This document shows positions 53,421 through 63,271 of a stretch of DNA of 64,000 bases, piece after piece. The notes under the pieces were generated by a model, which worked only from the letters and a program-made list of their open reading frames with translations, made no database searches and was not told the DNA's origin. Position 1 is the stretch's first letter. Every line of letters starts with the position of its first letter. The stretch is from Nannocystis punicea (GTDB taxonomy: Bacteria > Myxococcota_A > Polyangia > Nannocystales > Nannocystaceae), in contig NZ_CP114040.1 in NCBI RefSeq assembly GCF_026965555.1, forward strand, positions 1,612,001 through 1,676,000, written 5' to 3'. Both the position numbers and the translations under genes were made by a program.

Positions 53421-54044
53421 TCATGCGCCGGAGCGGCAGACCACCTGGAGGAACGGTCGCAGCGATCCGTCCGGCATCGCCTCGTCGACGGTGAAGAAGT
53501 CGACGAGGCCGTGCGCCCCGAACTCCCTGCGGATCGAGTCGGCGTCGTAGAAGAAGAGCCGCACGCCGTACTCCATCTGGTAGCGGTCCTCGCCGATCTT
53601 GGTGCCCTGACCGAACATCGACGCCGCCTTCGACACGACGGTGAAGATCATGGTCCCACCCGGCGCCAGCTGGTTCGCGCAGTCGTGCAGCAGCTTGGCC
53701 CGCTCTGCCGCGTCGAGCAGGTAGATGAGGCCGAAGCAGAAGATGCCGTCGTAGCGGCGCTCGTCGAACGGCATGTCGGTGACGGAGCCGTGGAAGATCG
53801 GGATCTCGAGGCCCATCTTCGAGCGCGCCAGATCGATGGCGGTCCCGGAGACCTCGATCCCGGTCACGCTCATTCCGACCTCGATGAACGGCGTCGCGTT
53901 GCGGCCGTAGCCGATGCCGGGGATGAGGACGTGCTTCACGCCGCGCGCGGCGAAGTCGTCACGGGCGAGCAGCGCGGCTCGCGTGGGCGCTTCGCCCCAC
54001 ATCATCTGCATGCGGACGAAGGCGTTCTCCCAGAACTCGCTCAT
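53421..54044 (-). CDS. SAM-dependent methyltransferase
   Basis: A 207-residue class I methyltransferase. Motif I is [16 protein letters not shown] (GxGxGRN), motif II is [15 protein letters not shown] with an acidic residue for the ribose, and the later strands are [13 protein letters not shown] and [13 protein letters not shown]. Length and motifs fit small-molecule methyltransferases (thiopurine/tellurite-resistance type). Start ATG overlaps the stop region of the next gene upstream by four bases, so coexpression is likely. Substrate unknown. Confidence 0.9.
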   Translation of the reverse strand: MSEFWENAFVRMQMMWGEAPTRAALLARDDFAARGVKHVLIPGIGYGRNATPFIEVGMSVTGIEVSGTAIDLARSKMGLEIPIFHGSVTDMPFDERRYDGIFCFGLIYLLDAAERAKLLHDCANQLAPGGTMIFTVVSKAASMFGQGTKIGEDRYQMEYGVRLFFYDADSIRREFGAHGLVDFFTVDEAMPDGSLRPFLQVVCRSGA

Positions 54045-54787
54045 GTCTGTTTCGTACACCCGCCCCGCCTCGCGGGGTAGGGCGCCGTTTTCGCTCGTAT
54101 CGGCGTGGTCTTCGATCGAGCCTGCGCGCCCGGGATGTCGATGATTTGCGCGAGCTCGTCGTCGGCGCGAGACTTCGCCGCGTTCCCACACGGCGAACGC
54201 GTCGAGCTCCGGCTACTCGACGACGCGTCGGCTGGTGCGCCGGGACGTCGGGGGCGTCGCCGCAGCGCGAGCAATGTCCACAGCGCGAGCGGGCCGGGGC
54301 GATCGACGACCGCGCATCCGCGAGCGTCGAGACGAGGCGGCTCGGCGTCACCGAGCGCGGCGAGCAACTCGTCGGCGTCGCGCAGGCGCGTGGTCAGGCT
54401 GCACGCGTCGGCCTCGAGCTGGCCGTCTCGGCGGCGGTACGCGAAGACGAGGTGCCGGGTGCCCGCGTGGAAAGATATCCCGCACCCAGGAAGATCCGGC
54501 GGAGTGCGCACGACGACGCGACGGCCAGGCGCGCCGGTCCAGCTGCGCTGCACGGCGAACGCGGCCTGCCACTCGCGTTCGAACCCCGGCACGTCGCGTT
54601 CGTACGGCGGCCCATCGACGCGGACGCGTCCGATCACCCGACCCTCGAAGACGGCGTCGGCCGCCGCGGCGGCGCGACGGATCGCCTCGGGGCTGCGCTC
54701 GCGGGCGTCGCAACTACACGCCGCGGCGCTCCGCGGCGCTGCCAGGATGACGGCCGTGACGACGAGCGCGAGCGCTGCACGGAGCAC
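54041..54787 (-). CDS. Secreted protein with netrin/TIMP-like start and MYXO-CTERM-like segment
   Basis: A 248-residue protein with a signal peptide ending at SAAA, then CSCDA, the Cys-x-Cys start seen in TIMP/NTR-like domains ([16 protein letters not shown] continues that pattern). A central beta-rich region is followed by [27 protein letters not shown], which resembles a MYXO-CTERM tail (Cys, hydrophobic helix, basic cluster). The 60 residues after that tail are Ser-rich and unexpected, so the original stop may have been lost or the true end shifted. It precedes the methyltransferase with a 4-base overlap. Confidence 0.6.
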   Translation of the reverse strand: MLRAALALVVTAVILAAPRSAAACSCDARERSPEAIRRAAAAADAVFEGRVIGRVRVDGPPYERDVPGFEREWQAAFAVQRSWTGAPGRRVVVRTPPDLPGCGISFHAGTRHLVFAYRRRDGQLEADACSLTTRLRDADELLAALGDAEPPRLDARGCAVVDRPGPLALWTLLALRRRPRRPGAPADASSSSRSSTRSPCGNAAKSRADDELAQIIDIPGAQARSKTTPIRAKTAPYPARRGGCTKQT

Positions 54788-55075
54788 GCGTCATTGTACC
54801 ACCGCGGGCTCATCGGCGTTGCCTCACGGCCGTCGAGGCCGGGGCGAGCTGCAGGTCGAGCGGCTTCAGCCGACTCTCGGTGTCGTCGGGCGGCCCTACG
54901 GCTCGTCGAGCGCTTCGTCAGGGCCTCGTCGCGCCTCCGTGTACGAGGTGAACACGCCGGCCGCGATGGAGACGCGCGCCGCCCGGCAATGGGTCGAATC
55001 CGTACGACTGGAGTACCGTTCCACTTCGGCGTGGAGCCGCTGGATCCCGCGTCGCCGTCGGGTCAAGATGGATCG

Positions 55076-56371
55076 GTGATCCGCACCCTCGCCTCGCTCG
55101 CGGTCGCGGTCGCCGGCTGCACCGGCCCGGCGCCGTCGTCGTGCGACCAGTCGGCGATCGTCGGCTTGACCGAGACGCTCGAGCGCGAGGCGTCGACCCC
55201 TGGCGCCGAGACACGGGCGATCGCGGCGCTCGCCGCCGCGTGTCCCCGGCTCGACCCCGGCTTCGTCCAGAGCCTGCGCGACCGGTATGTGTACGAGCGC
55301 GTCCAGTCCTTGGCGGTCTACGACGGCCTCCCCGGGGCCAGGAGGCGGGTCTGCGCAGATCCGGAGGCGTGGGTCGGACAGGTCCCCGTCGCTCCCGCGG
55401 AGCGACGCCCGCGGATCGTGTTCGACGCGTGCGGGTTCGCGCGGCTCGGCGTGCTCGACGAGGGCGAGCAATTGCTCGGCGACGACAACGAGGTCCTGTT
55501 CGTAGTGGCGACGCTCGACCGCGACGGCGTCGAGCGAGCGCTCCTGCGCCGGCTCGGACGGGCTCTGATGACCGGTGTCGCACCCCTGCCGGTCGCCCGG
55601 CGCCGGTGCGCCGAACTGCCTGGCTCCGACGCCTGCACGCGGCTACTGCAGCTCGCAGGCGTCGATCCGGCGCCGTCGACCGTGATGCGCGACGGCCTGC
55701 GCGAGGAGCCGCGGCTGCTGCTGAGTCCGCGAGCGTTGCTCTGGACCGGCGAGACGATCGCCGAGCACGACCGCGGCGCGCTGCCGGCCGCGGACGTCGA
55801 GGGCCACGGGATCGTCCCGCTCGCGACGGCCGTCGCGACATGGACCACGGGGCGCGGCGAGCAGGACCGCGAGCGCCTCGCCGTCGCGCCGGATCGCGGG
55901 CTCGCATTCGGGATCGTGATCGACGCGCTGTACACCGCCACTCGCGGTGGCGTCGAGGAGTTCGCGTTGATCGGTCGAGGCAAATACGCCCTGGTCACGA
56001 TCCCGGTGGCGACGCCGCGCGCCTGGCTCCCGTCGTCGCACGCCCGGCGTGACGTGCTCGACGGACCGGTCGCGACGATCGATGAATCGGTGGTGTCGGT
56101 GACGCTCGGGGCGAGTGAGACGACGCTGTCCGTCCACGCGAGCGCGGCCCTGACCGCACTTGCCGCGCAGTGGCGGGGGGCCGCTCCGCACCGCGACGGC
56201 ACGATCCACGTGCGGGTGACCCGGGCGACGCGCGTCGACGCCGTGGTCGCCGTCCTCGACGCGCTGCGTGGCCCCGAGTGCCCGTACCTCGACGATGGCA
56301 TCGGCTGCCTGCTCTCGCGGCCGATCCTCGATCAGGAGCCGCCGATCGAGGCCGTCGCGCCCGGGGAGTGA
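55076..56371 (+). CDS. Lipoprotein of unknown function
   Basis: A 431-residue protein starting at GTG 55076 with VIRTLASLAVAVAGC, a short lipoprotein signal. The mature protein has no family I recognise. It contains paired Cys residues (CADPEAW, CGFARL, CAELPGSDAC) and ends with an ExbD-like fragment pattern (TIHVRVTRATRVDAVVAVLD). The open frame extends 930 bases further upstream, but that part lies antisense to the gene at 54041 and is not protein-like. Nothing in the 290 bases before the start is recognised. Confidence 0.65.
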   Translation: MIRTLASLAVAVAGCTGPAPSSCDQSAIVGLTETLEREASTPGAETRAIAALAAACPRLDPGFVQSLRDRYVYERVQSLAVYDGLPGARRRVCADPEAWVGQVPVAPAERRPRIVFDACGFARLGVLDEGEQLLGDDNEVLFVVATLDRDGVERALLRRLGRALMTGVAPLPVARRRCAELPGSDACTRLLQLAGVDPAPSTVMRDGLREEPRLLLSPRALLWTGETIAEHDRGALPAADVEGHGIVPLATAVATWTTGRGEQDRERLAVAPDRGLAFGIVIDALYTATRGGVEEFALIGRGKYALVTIPVATPRAWLPSSHARRDVLDGPVATIDESVVSVTLGASETTLSVHASAALTALAAQWRGAAPHRDGTIHVRVTRATRVDAVVAVLDALRGPECPYLDDGIGCLLSRPILDQEPPIEAVAPGE

Positions 56372-56542
56372 GTGTCGGCCGGCGAATGACATGTCCGTCA
56401 GGACATGTGCTTTCGCTCGCGGCGGCGCTTCGTCGACGGCCTCGGCGCCCGCGCGATCGAGCCGCGGCCGGCGGGCGTGCTCGACCGCCTCGAACAGCGC
56501 GTCGCGCTGCGGTCGCCCCGAGGGACGTATTGCATGCGGACC

Positions 56543-57097
56543 TCAGCGGAACCCGATTCGCGTCTGCTCGACGAGCGACGCGATGAACTGCGCCAGCGCG
56601 GTGTCGAGACGCGCGCGCACCCGGTCGCGGGACACCCGTGTCCGTCCGGGGCGGGCGCGCAGCTCGAGCAACTCGTGCACTGCGGCGAGCGCGGCGCGGC
56701 TGCGTTCGAGCGCGATGCCGGCGTGAGGCAGTTGTTCGAGCTCGTTGCTCAGGATCCACGCCCGCTCGAGCGCCGTCTCGAGTTCGCCGGCCGCGAGCTC
56801 GTCGCGGATCGCCGCGGCCTCCTCGACGAGGCGAGCGAGCGCGGGCGGCAGGTGCGGTGACGCGGGCTCCGCGGGCGGCAGCGCCTCCACGGGCTCGACT
56901 TGTCCGAGCACGCGGGACATCGCGGGAGTGCTCGCACCGAGCGTCACCACCCACAGCAGGGGCGAGTAGAAAGTGCCGAAGTAGCCGGTCAGCGCCCACA
57001 GCGTCAGCGACGGGATCCACGCGAAGCCGAGCCACAGCAGGAACACGACGAATCGCTCGTCGCGGGTGAGCACCGCCTCGCCGGCGCGATCGCTCAC
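56543..57097 (-). CDS. Small membrane protein with helical C-terminus
   Basis: A 184-residue protein with two membrane helices near the N-terminus (FVVFLLWLGFAWIPSLTLWA; FYSPLLWVVTLGAS) and a long helical cytoplasmic tail (LPPALARLVEEAAAIRDELA; ALAAVHELLELRARPG). The GTG at 57097 overlaps the upstream gene stop by four bases, which fixes the start and couples it to the membrane protein at 57094. Role unknown. Confidence 0.7.
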   Translation of the reverse strand: MSDRAGEAVLTRDERFVVFLLWLGFAWIPSLTLWALTGYFGTFYSPLLWVVTLGASTPAMSRVLGQVEPVEALPPAEPASPHLPPALARLVEEAAAIRDELAAGELETALERAWILSNELEQLPHAGIALERSRAALAAVHELLELRARPGRTRVSRDRVRARLDTALAQFIASLVEQTRIGFR

Positions 57098-58443
57098 CGC
57101 GCCTCCGGGCCGGGCACCAGCGCCGGATCGTCGAGGATCGCGCCCCACGTCGTGCCTGGCGCGAACTCGGTGCGAAGAAAGGTCGGGAGGTGCAGAGCGC
57201 CGATCGTGCAGCCGCGCCAGGCCATGGTCGGACCCTCGGCCGAGAGCAGCGCGCGTACCGTGATCCCGGCGACGACGACGCGACCGATCTCGGTCGGTGG
57301 GAGCCGCTCCAACAACGGCATCAGCGCGGCGACGGGGACCCGGCGGTCGGCGAACAGCACGAGGCGCTCGTTCGGATGGATGTGGCGCGCGAGCTCGGCG
57401 CGCAGGTCGTCCGGCTCGTCGGCCAACGGCACGGGGAACCCGTCGATCTTCGCCGCGAAGCCGCCGGTCCGATCGTCGACGAAGACGACGACGTCGTGGT
57501 CGAAGGACGGGCTCTCGACGCAGGCGCCGGTGACGCGCGCGTCGAAGTCCCACGGCGCCCGCAGCCACACGGACAGGCGCGGCGTGACTGCGGGGCGCGG
57601 CGGTGGAGCGAGCGTGTCGATCGCGCGGCGGTGCGGAGCCGTGGCGACGGCGGCGGCGAGCCCGAGCGCACACAGACCGGCCGCGAAGACCAGCCGCGCG
57701 CGCGACGTCCCGCGTAGCAGCAGCGCGGCGGCGGTGGCGATGGCGAGCGCGGCGGCGGCGATCGCCCACCGCACGGATTGCACGAACGCGACGTGGTGCG
57801 CCTCGAACCCGCTTCCCGGGCGAGGCACCGCGAACTCCTGCCAGAGCCAGGCGAGCGCGCCGGTCGCGAGCACGAGCGGCACGGCGAGCGCAGCCGTCAG
57901 CCACGCGCGGGCGGGCGGCCAGCCGCGGCCCAGCGCCACACGCACGCCGGCGAGCGCGGTCGCCACGATCGAGAGCGAGGCCAGCGCTCCGACGATTCGC
58001 TGCACGCTCAGCGGATATGCATAGCCGGACAGGTCGCGGTGCACGAGCCAGCGAATCGACGTGTCCGGATCGACGGTGACGCGGTGGGCGAGCAGCTCCT
58101 CGCGGAAGACCGCGGCCGCCGCGACGGCGGCGCCGAGCTGCAGCGCGGCGCAGATCGCCGCGAGCGCCAGCAGCACGCCGGCGGTCCGGCGTACCCGCGC
58201 CAGCGCAAACGCGCCGAACGCCGCCATGCCACCGATCGCCGCCAGCACGATCAGCGCCCGGCCGGCCAGCGAGTACCGCAGTCCCGGCCACAAGTACACG
58301 CCGTCCGACCAGCCGCGCTCGCCGGTGGCGAGATCGACGAGCACGAACTCGTAGGCGAGGTAGTCGAGCGCGGCGACGCCCAGCAGCGCGGCCCCGAGGG
58401 CGCGGAGCGCGAACTCGAGCGTCGTACGAGGACCGCTGCGCAC
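57094..58443 (-). CDS. Polytopic membrane protein with a C-terminal ExbD-like domain
   Basis: A 449-residue protein with about eight membrane helices in the first 290 residues (for example RALIVLAAIGGMAAFGAFAL; LAVPLVLATGALAWLWQ). An extracytoplasmic C-terminal domain resembles the periplasmic fold of ExbD/TolR (ERLVLFADRRVPVAALMPLL; GRVVVAGITVRALLS). It forms an overlapping pair with the gene at 56543. Together with the lipoprotein at 55076, which ends in a similar domain, these may act as one envelope assembly (inference from similar domains and closeness only). Confidence 0.7.
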   Translation of the reverse strand: MRSGPRTTLEFALRALGAALLGVAALDYLAYEFVLVDLATGERGWSDGVYLWPGLRYSLAGRALIVLAAIGGMAAFGAFALARVRRTAGVLLALAAICAALQLGAAVAAAAVFREELLAHRVTVDPDTSIRWLVHRDLSGYAYPLSVQRIVGALASLSIVATALAGVRVALGRGWPPARAWLTAALAVPLVLATGALAWLWQEFAVPRPGSGFEAHHVAFVQSVRWAIAAAALAIATAAALLLRGTSRARLVFAAGLCALGLAAAVATAPHRRAIDTLAPPPRPAVTPRLSVWLRAPWDFDARVTGACVESPSFDHDVVVFVDDRTGGFAAKIDGFPVPLADEPDDLRAELARHIHPNERLVLFADRRVPVAALMPLLERLPPTEIGRVVVAGITVRALLSAEGPTMAWRGCTIGALHLPTFLRTEFAPGTTWGAILDDPALVPGPEAR

Positions 58444-58669
58444 GGCCCAGCATAACGCAGCGGCCGCGCCCGCGTGTTCCGCCGGCGGAGCGGCCGTTAC
58501 TGCGCCTGCGTGGCGACTCGAGGGCCTGGGGTGATCGTGCGCGGATCGTCGTCGCCGACGAACACCTCGCTGTCGACTGGCGCTTGTGGCAGGCCCGGAG
58601 CGCCGGCGGAGCTGTTCGACCCGGCTGATGGCCGTTGAGCCTGATCAGGGCGACGGCTACCATGTCGCC

Positions 58670-59002
58670 ATGGTCGTCGAGGCCGCGGCTCCGTCACGCT
58701 GGAGGCGACTCGGCCGGGTCCTGCGCGTGCTCGCCATGATCGCCGGCGGGCTCTGTGTCCTCCTGGCGCTGCATCCGAGCCTCGGCTACGCGCCGCGCGG
58801 CAGCGTCATCGCGGGCGCCGACCTGCGCTGCGAATTTATGCAGATCGTGGGGATGCTGTTCTTGGCGATGGGGGCGACCGCCAGTGTCGTGGTCGCGCTG
58901 CTGCCGTCGGCGACGCCGCCGGCGCTGTGGTACGTGGTGCCGTACGCGCTCGGCGCGGTGGTCGCGTACAGGGTGTTTCCGATCATCATGCGATACTATT
59001 GA
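58670..59002 (+). CDS. Small membrane protein
   Basis: A 110-residue protein with three likely membrane helices (VLRVLAMIAGGLCVLLAL; MLFLAMGATASVVVALL; LWYVVPYALGAVVAYRV). No family recognised. The ATG at 58670 is preferred; one at 58628 is in frame and would add 14 residues. Stands alone. Confidence 0.55.
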   Translation: MVVEAAAPSRWRRLGRVLRVLAMIAGGLCVLLALHPSLGYAPRGSVIAGADLRCEFMQIVGMLFLAMGATASVVVALLPSATPPALWYVVPYALGAVVAYRVFPIIMRYY

Positions 59003-59098
59003 GATTGCCAGGCGGAGCCTCCGGGTTCGGCCACCCCATGGCAGCCCCCGGAGGATACCCAGACTCGCCCGAGCCCCTGTCACTTTGCCGGTGCGGAC

Positions 59099-59899
59099 CT
59101 AACTCGCCGCGAGCTTCAGCCCGAAGAACGCGCACGCCGTGGTGGTGCTGCTGGTCGCCAGCGCCTCGACCGTCTCGCCGCGGGCCTTGGCCACGGCGGC
59201 GGCCACGTGCGCCAGCAAGGCCGGCTCGTTGCGCTTGGGGGTGGGCTTGATGTCGCGCGGGGCGAGGAACGGCGCGTCGGTCTCGATCATCAAGCGGCTC
59301 GCGGGGATCGATCGCACGAGCTCGCGCAGGTGCAGCCCGCGGCGCTCGTCGCAGATCCACCCGGTGATGCCGATGTGACAGTCCATGTCGAGGTAGCGAT
59401 GCAGCTCGGCCTTGGTGCCGGTGAAGCAGTGCACCACCGCGTCGCACAGCCGCGAGCGGTACTCGGCCAGGATCTCCACGAAGCGCGCGTGCGCCGAGCG
59501 CTCGTGCAGGAACACCGGCAGGCCGGTCGTGGCCGCGAGCTCGAGCTGCGCCGCGAAGCACCGCTCTTGCACGGGTCGCGGCGAGAAGTCGCGGTCGAAG
59601 TCGAGGCCGCACTCGCCGATCGCCAGCACCTGCGGCCGTTCCGCGAGCTTCGCCAGCCGCGCGGGCGCGTCGCCCTCCCAGTGCCTGGCGTCGTGCGGAT
59701 GCACCCCCGCCGTGGCCGACAAGAGCCCCGGGTGCGCCACCGCCAGCTCCACGGCGTGGATGCTCCCGGATAGGCTCGTGCCCGTGACCACCATGTGGGC
59801 CACCCCCGCCCCACGCGCGCGGCTGAGGACGGCCGGCAGGTCCGAGGCGAACGAGCGGTGGGTGAGGTTGACGCCGATGTCGATGATCGCAGGGGGCAC
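59099..59899 (-). CDS. tatD: TatD-family metal-dependent hydrolase
   Basis: A 266-residue TIM-barrel hydrolase. IIDIGVNLTHRSF is the N-terminal strand (E. coli TatD begins in the same way). The metal ligands are visible in VHPHDA, IGECGLDFDRDF, FLHERSA, VVHCFTGT and ETDAPFL. TatD is a magnesium-dependent 3'-5' DNase/RNase implicated in DNA repair and quality control. I chose GTG 59899 because it starts at the family N-terminus and has a GGAG ribosome site eight bases upstream; another GTG at 59932 is possible. Confidence 0.92.
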   Translation of the reverse strand: MPPAIIDIGVNLTHRSFASDLPAVLSRARGAGVAHMVVTGTSLSGSIHAVELAVAHPGLLSATAGVHPHDARHWEGDAPARLAKLAERPQVLAIGECGLDFDRDFSPRPVQERCFAAQLELAATTGLPVFLHERSAHARFVEILAEYRSRLCDAVVHCFTGTKAELHRYLDMDCHIGITGWICDERRGLHLRELVRSIPASRLMIETDAPFLAPRDIKPTPKRNEPALLAHVAAAVAKARGETVEALATSSTTTACAFFGLKLAAS

Positions 59900-60261
59900 G
59901 CCGGTCTCCGGCGGCCATGATACGCGTAACACTCCGAGCGCGGCCAGGTGTCGGTGGTGAGAAATCCGGACTGGTGGCGTCGTCGCGGGTCAGCGCACGA
60001 TCGGTAGATCTTGAAGCTGTACCGCGGGGTGGCGCCTGATACGCATTGTACGGAGGCTCATGATTCTGGTGATCTTGGTAGGTTGATTGCGCGGGCACCT
60101 GCGAGTTCACCTTGGACGTTCGGGGCTGGCCCGCGGGGGCGGTTTGATCGCCAGGGTTACGCGTCGACGGGGAGGTTGAAGCGGCAACTCAGGCAGGGCG
60201 GGAATGTCGTCGGTGCGCTCGGCCAGCGGCGGGACGCGCAACGTGACCACCCGATCGGTTA
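59900..60261. other. Intergenic region containing part of a broken regulator
   Basis: Upstream of tatD. The right half (60107-60261) holds the sigma-54 activator fragment listed separately. The left half shows nothing recognised. Confidence 0.4.
60107..60261 (-). pseudogene. Sigma-54 activator fragment at an insertion site
   Basis: Minus-strand reading gives LTDRVVTLRVPPLAERTDDI followed by PALPELPL, the conserved segment after the Arg finger of sigma-54 AAA+ activators. It then loses homology and stops. The fragment ends exactly at the left end of the IS element. On the far side, the minus strand reads RRRRFSDELH into the right IS end, which resembles the preceding activator motif (RFREDLYYRL). 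The IS therefore probably sits inside a decayed activator gene. Confidence 0.55.
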
Positions 60262-61207
60262 GGCCATGTCCGAAATCCCGAAAACGCCAGTTTCTTGGAG
60301 ACATCGGGATTTCTTGATCTGGTCGGGGACATGACGCCCCGCGTTCCCCGCCACCAGCTCACGGACGACCAGTGGAACCTGATCGCGGACCTGTTTCCGA
60401 CTCGCAACTGCAAGACGGGACGGCGCGCGAGAGATCGCCGGACGATACTGAACGCCATCTTTTGGGTGCTCCGCACAGGAGCGCCGTGGCGTGATCTTCC
60501 GATCGAGTTCGGTCCATGGTCGACTGCGTGGGACTTCTTCAACAAGTGGAACCAAGACAGGACGTTCGACGAGGTGCTGCGACGACTCCGCAGCTGCGTG
60601 GTTTCGCATGACGACCCACCCGCCGAGCTCTGGTGCATCGACGGCACGTCGATCCGCGCGGCTCGCTGCAGCAGCGGCGGGGGGAAAATCGACGAACCCA
60701 GAAGAACCGAAGGATCACGCGCTGGGGCGCTCCCGGGGTGGCTGGGGCACGAAGATCCACATCCTGTGTGACGCACACGGACACCCCCTCCACTTCCATC
60801 TCAGCGCCGGCCAGATCCACGACCAGACGATGGTCGACACCTTGCTCTGCGGCGCCGATGAGACTCTGCACGACGAGCACGGGACACCGATGGCTTGGCC
60901 CGTCGCGCTCGCCGGCGACAAGGGTTACCGAGCGAACTGGGTCGACCAGTACCTGTTGGAGCTCGGCATCAAGCCCATAATCCCGAGTAAGGAGAACGAG
61001 GACCGCTCCCTTCGGCCTGTCGCATTCGACAAGGCCGCGTACCGACGTCGAAGCATCATCGAGTGCCTCATCGGCTGGCTCAAGGAGTCACGCCGGATCG
61101 CTACCCGGTTCGAGAAGAAAGCCATCAACTTCGGGGCGATGGTTAAACTAGCGTTTATCCACCGCTACCTGCGTCTGTCTGCTTCATGCGCGATTTCGGA
61201 CATAGCC
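60262..61207 (+). mobile_element. IS5-family insertion sequence (IS427-like), 946 bp
   Basis: Imperfect terminal inverted repeats: GGCCATGTCCGAAATC at the left end and GGCTATGTCCGAAATC on the opposite strand at the right end. Flanking TA on both sides (60260-60261 and 61208-61209) fits the small target duplication of this group. It contains a two-frame DDE transposase. Confidence 0.88.
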
Positions 61208-61210
61208 TAG
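60331..61210 (+). CDS. IS5-family DDE transposase in two frames
   Basis: The first part (60331-60771) has the IS5 N-terminal domain (LTDDQWNLIADLFP; VLRTGAPWRDLP) and the first catalytic Asp in WCIDGTSI. The second part, in the +1 frame (to 61210), has GGWGTKIHILCDAHG, the second Asp in ALAGDKGY and the Glu in RRSIIECLIGWLKESRR. The tract GGGGGGAAAA at 60679-60688 lies where the frames overlap and could serve programmed frameshifting, as known for IS427-type elements; a point mutation is the alternative. The stop codon TAG is completed by the flanking target bases. Confidence 0.85.
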
Positions 61211-61370
61211 TGAAGCTCGTCGCTGAATCGCCGGCGACGGACGAGCCCGGTCCGCGCGGCGGGGGGGCGTTTGTGACTCTGTACCCCACGGGTTCGGCCG
61301 AGCCGGGCCCGCGAGGCTGCGAGCGAAGGGTGTGGCGGAGCTCGCGGGTGATCGATATGCTCGGGGTGGC

Positions 61371-62525
61371 ATGAGCGAGCCTCTCCCGACGACGCCGGAG
61401 CGGCGAGCGCGAGAGTGCGCAGCGCACGTCGTGCTGCTCGGCGTCGTGCTCCTCGGCTGTACGTCGCGCTCAATCTCGGCGACGACGAATGACTCGGTCG
61501 CCGCGCCGCCGAAGGCGATCGCGCCTCCACCGCGGCCATCCGAGGCGATCGAGCCGGCCCCCGAAGTAAGGGTGTCGATCGACTTCGATCCGTCGGCGGT
61601 GCTCCTCGGGAGCTGCGGCGAATTCGCCTCGGACTATGACGACCACCGAGGTCCCTTCGTCGTCGGCCCCGGGGTCGTGCCATGGGCGGAGGGGGAGCCG
61701 CTCTGGATCATGACCAATGCCGGCGGCGTCGTCGAGGCGGTCGCCGGCCGACGCCTGGATCGATGCGGCGACGAGGTCCCGCCGGAGGAGGCGGCCGTGG
61801 TCGCGAAGGGCGAGCGCGAGGACGGCGAGGATGGCGACGGCGACCCCTGCGTCCCGGCGGTGGCAATCGTGACCGCCAAGCCCCTCGTCTGCGACCCGAT
61901 CCTCCCCAGCGGCATCCCGGCGCCGCTCTCGCTCGGCGACCACGACCGGGAGCGGGGCTTCCTCTTCGCGCTCCCCCGCCACGTCCGGTCGCCGTCGGTG
62001 ATCGCGATGCGCTTCGAGGTCCGGGTCGAGGGGCTCTGCTGGCAGATGGACCCGGACAACGGTGCGCACAGGGGGAAGATCCCGCTCACGGCCGCGCCCG
62101 CGCCGATGGATCGCCACTTCACCCGGCGCGTGCCGAGCTCGAAGGCGCGGCGGTGGCGGGCGCTGACGGTGCATTATGGGGCGCCCGAGCACCCGCCGGT
62201 ACACGTCTATTACTCGGTCGATCGCCGCCTGCCGCACCGGCAGGCCCAGTGGGACGTCTTCGCCGGCGACCCCGAGGGATCGCCGACCTCATGGGTCCGG
62301 ACCGCCGATCGCCGCGTCTTCGACTCGCCCTTCGTGCGCGAGCGGAATTGCGGGATCCCTTACTCCAACCCGTCCCCGGTCCTCGCATTCGTCCACGACG
62401 GACGATTGCACTGGATCACCGTCGACGAGTCTTCGACGATCGAGGCCCGGATCTGGCGCTTCGACGAGGAAGCGCTCACCCCGGTCCGGGCGATCCCGGG
62501 GAAGCTCTATACTCACTATTTCTGA
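61371..62525 (+). CDS. Lipoprotein of unknown function
   Basis: A 384-residue lipoprotein with lipobox VVLLGC, a Pro/Ala-rich linker (APPPRPSEAIEPAPEVRV) and a beta-rich mature domain with aromatic strands (WRALTVHYGAPEHPPVHVYY; LHWITVDESSTIEARIWRF). Acidic patch GEREDGEDGDGD near the middle. No family recognised. The ATG at 61371 gives the signal peptide; an in-frame GTG/ATG 39 bases upstream would add residues that do not fit one. Confidence 0.7.
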   Translation: MSEPLPTTPERRARECAAHVVLLGVVLLGCTSRSISATTNDSVAAPPKAIAPPPRPSEAIEPAPEVRVSIDFDPSAVLLGSCGEFASDYDDHRGPFVVGPGVVPWAEGEPLWIMTNAGGVVEAVAGRRLDRCGDEVPPEEAAVVAKGEREDGEDGDGDPCVPAVAIVTAKPLVCDPILPSGIPAPLSLGDHDRERGFLFALPRHVRSPSVIAMRFEVRVEGLCWQMDPDNGAHRGKIPLTAAPAPMDRHFTRRVPSSKARRWRALTVHYGAPEHPPVHVYYSVDRRLPHRQAQWDVFAGDPEGSPTSWVRTADRRVFDSPFVRERNCGIPYSNPSPVLAFVHDGRLHWITVDESSTIEARIWRFDEEALTPVRAIPGKLYTHYF

Positions 62526-62572
62526 TGTGCGACGCGAACGCGACACCACCCGCAGAGCCGCGGGCGAGCGCG

Positions 62573-63106
62573 TCATTCCCAGCCGCGCTGTGAAGCGAGC
62601 TGGCGCCTGCGCCGTGCCTGTCGCGGGGGTAGTTCGTCCGCGTCCTCGAGGTAGCGACGGACGCACGCCAGGGCCTCCTGGATCCGCAGACTCCAGGGGC
62701 GAGCCGCGGCGAAGTCGAGCATCTCGACGAGGAGTTGATAGGCCGCCGGTTCGGCCGCTGGGATGGGGTTGCCGATGTGGGCGAGGACCCGTTCGCGGCC
62801 GTCCCAGCGCTCGCCGTGGGCCGCGATCCCGTCGCGAGAGAAGACATCCCAGGCGTCGATCGGCTGGCGGAGGAGGCCAAGCGGTGGAGCGCTCTCGACC
62901 GACGTGAGCATCACCCGCTCGGGCGCCGCGCCCTCGACCAGGACCTCGAGCTCGGCGAGGTCGCCCACACGCCGGACGGTGATCGCCACGTTCGCGTGAA
63001 AGGTCGGGCCATAGATGACGCGGAGCGCCTCACCGTCGTCGCCGAGGCGTTCGTCGGCGAGGGAGCGAAGGCCGAGCGTCTCGCGGAGGAAGGACGTGTC
63101 AACCAC
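62573..63106 (-). CDS. Hypothetical protein (177 residues)
   Basis: A soluble alpha/beta protein without Cys motifs or signal peptide: N-terminal MVDTSFLRETLGL, strands such as AELEVLVEGAAPERVMLTSV, and C-terminal helices (AYQLLVEMLDFAAARPWSLR; LACVRRYLEDADELPPRQ). GTG start. Codon bias supports a real gene, but I do not recognise the family. Confidence 0.6.
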   Translation of the reverse strand: MVDTSFLRETLGLRSLADERLGDDGEALRVIYGPTFHANVAITVRRVGDLAELEVLVEGAAPERVMLTSVESAPPLGLLRQPIDAWDVFSRDGIAAHGERWDGRERVLAHIGNPIPAAEPAAYQLLVEMLDFAAARPWSLRIQEALACVRRYLEDADELPPRQARRRRQLASQRGWE

Positions 63107-63271
63107 GCCCTGATCCTACAACACGCGAAGCGCCGATGTCGTCGGCGCGACGCGAACCTTTGACCCGCCACGTCCCCAGCCATGTCCGGAGCCACGGGCC
63201 GCGGCCAGCGACGCGCGCTGGTGGTGAACCGGCGTCGAGAACTCCGTCGCGTCGGCCGGCGCGGTCGTCGA

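Noticed and set aside
54146..55075. Upstream extension of the lipoprotein frame at 55076
   Set aside because: Mostly antisense to the netrin-like protein gene and Arg-rich; the lipoprotein signal begins at 55076.
60011..60262. 83-residue plus-strand ORF before the IS element
   Set aside because: It lies antisense to the sigma-54 activator fragment, which has the recognisable homology.
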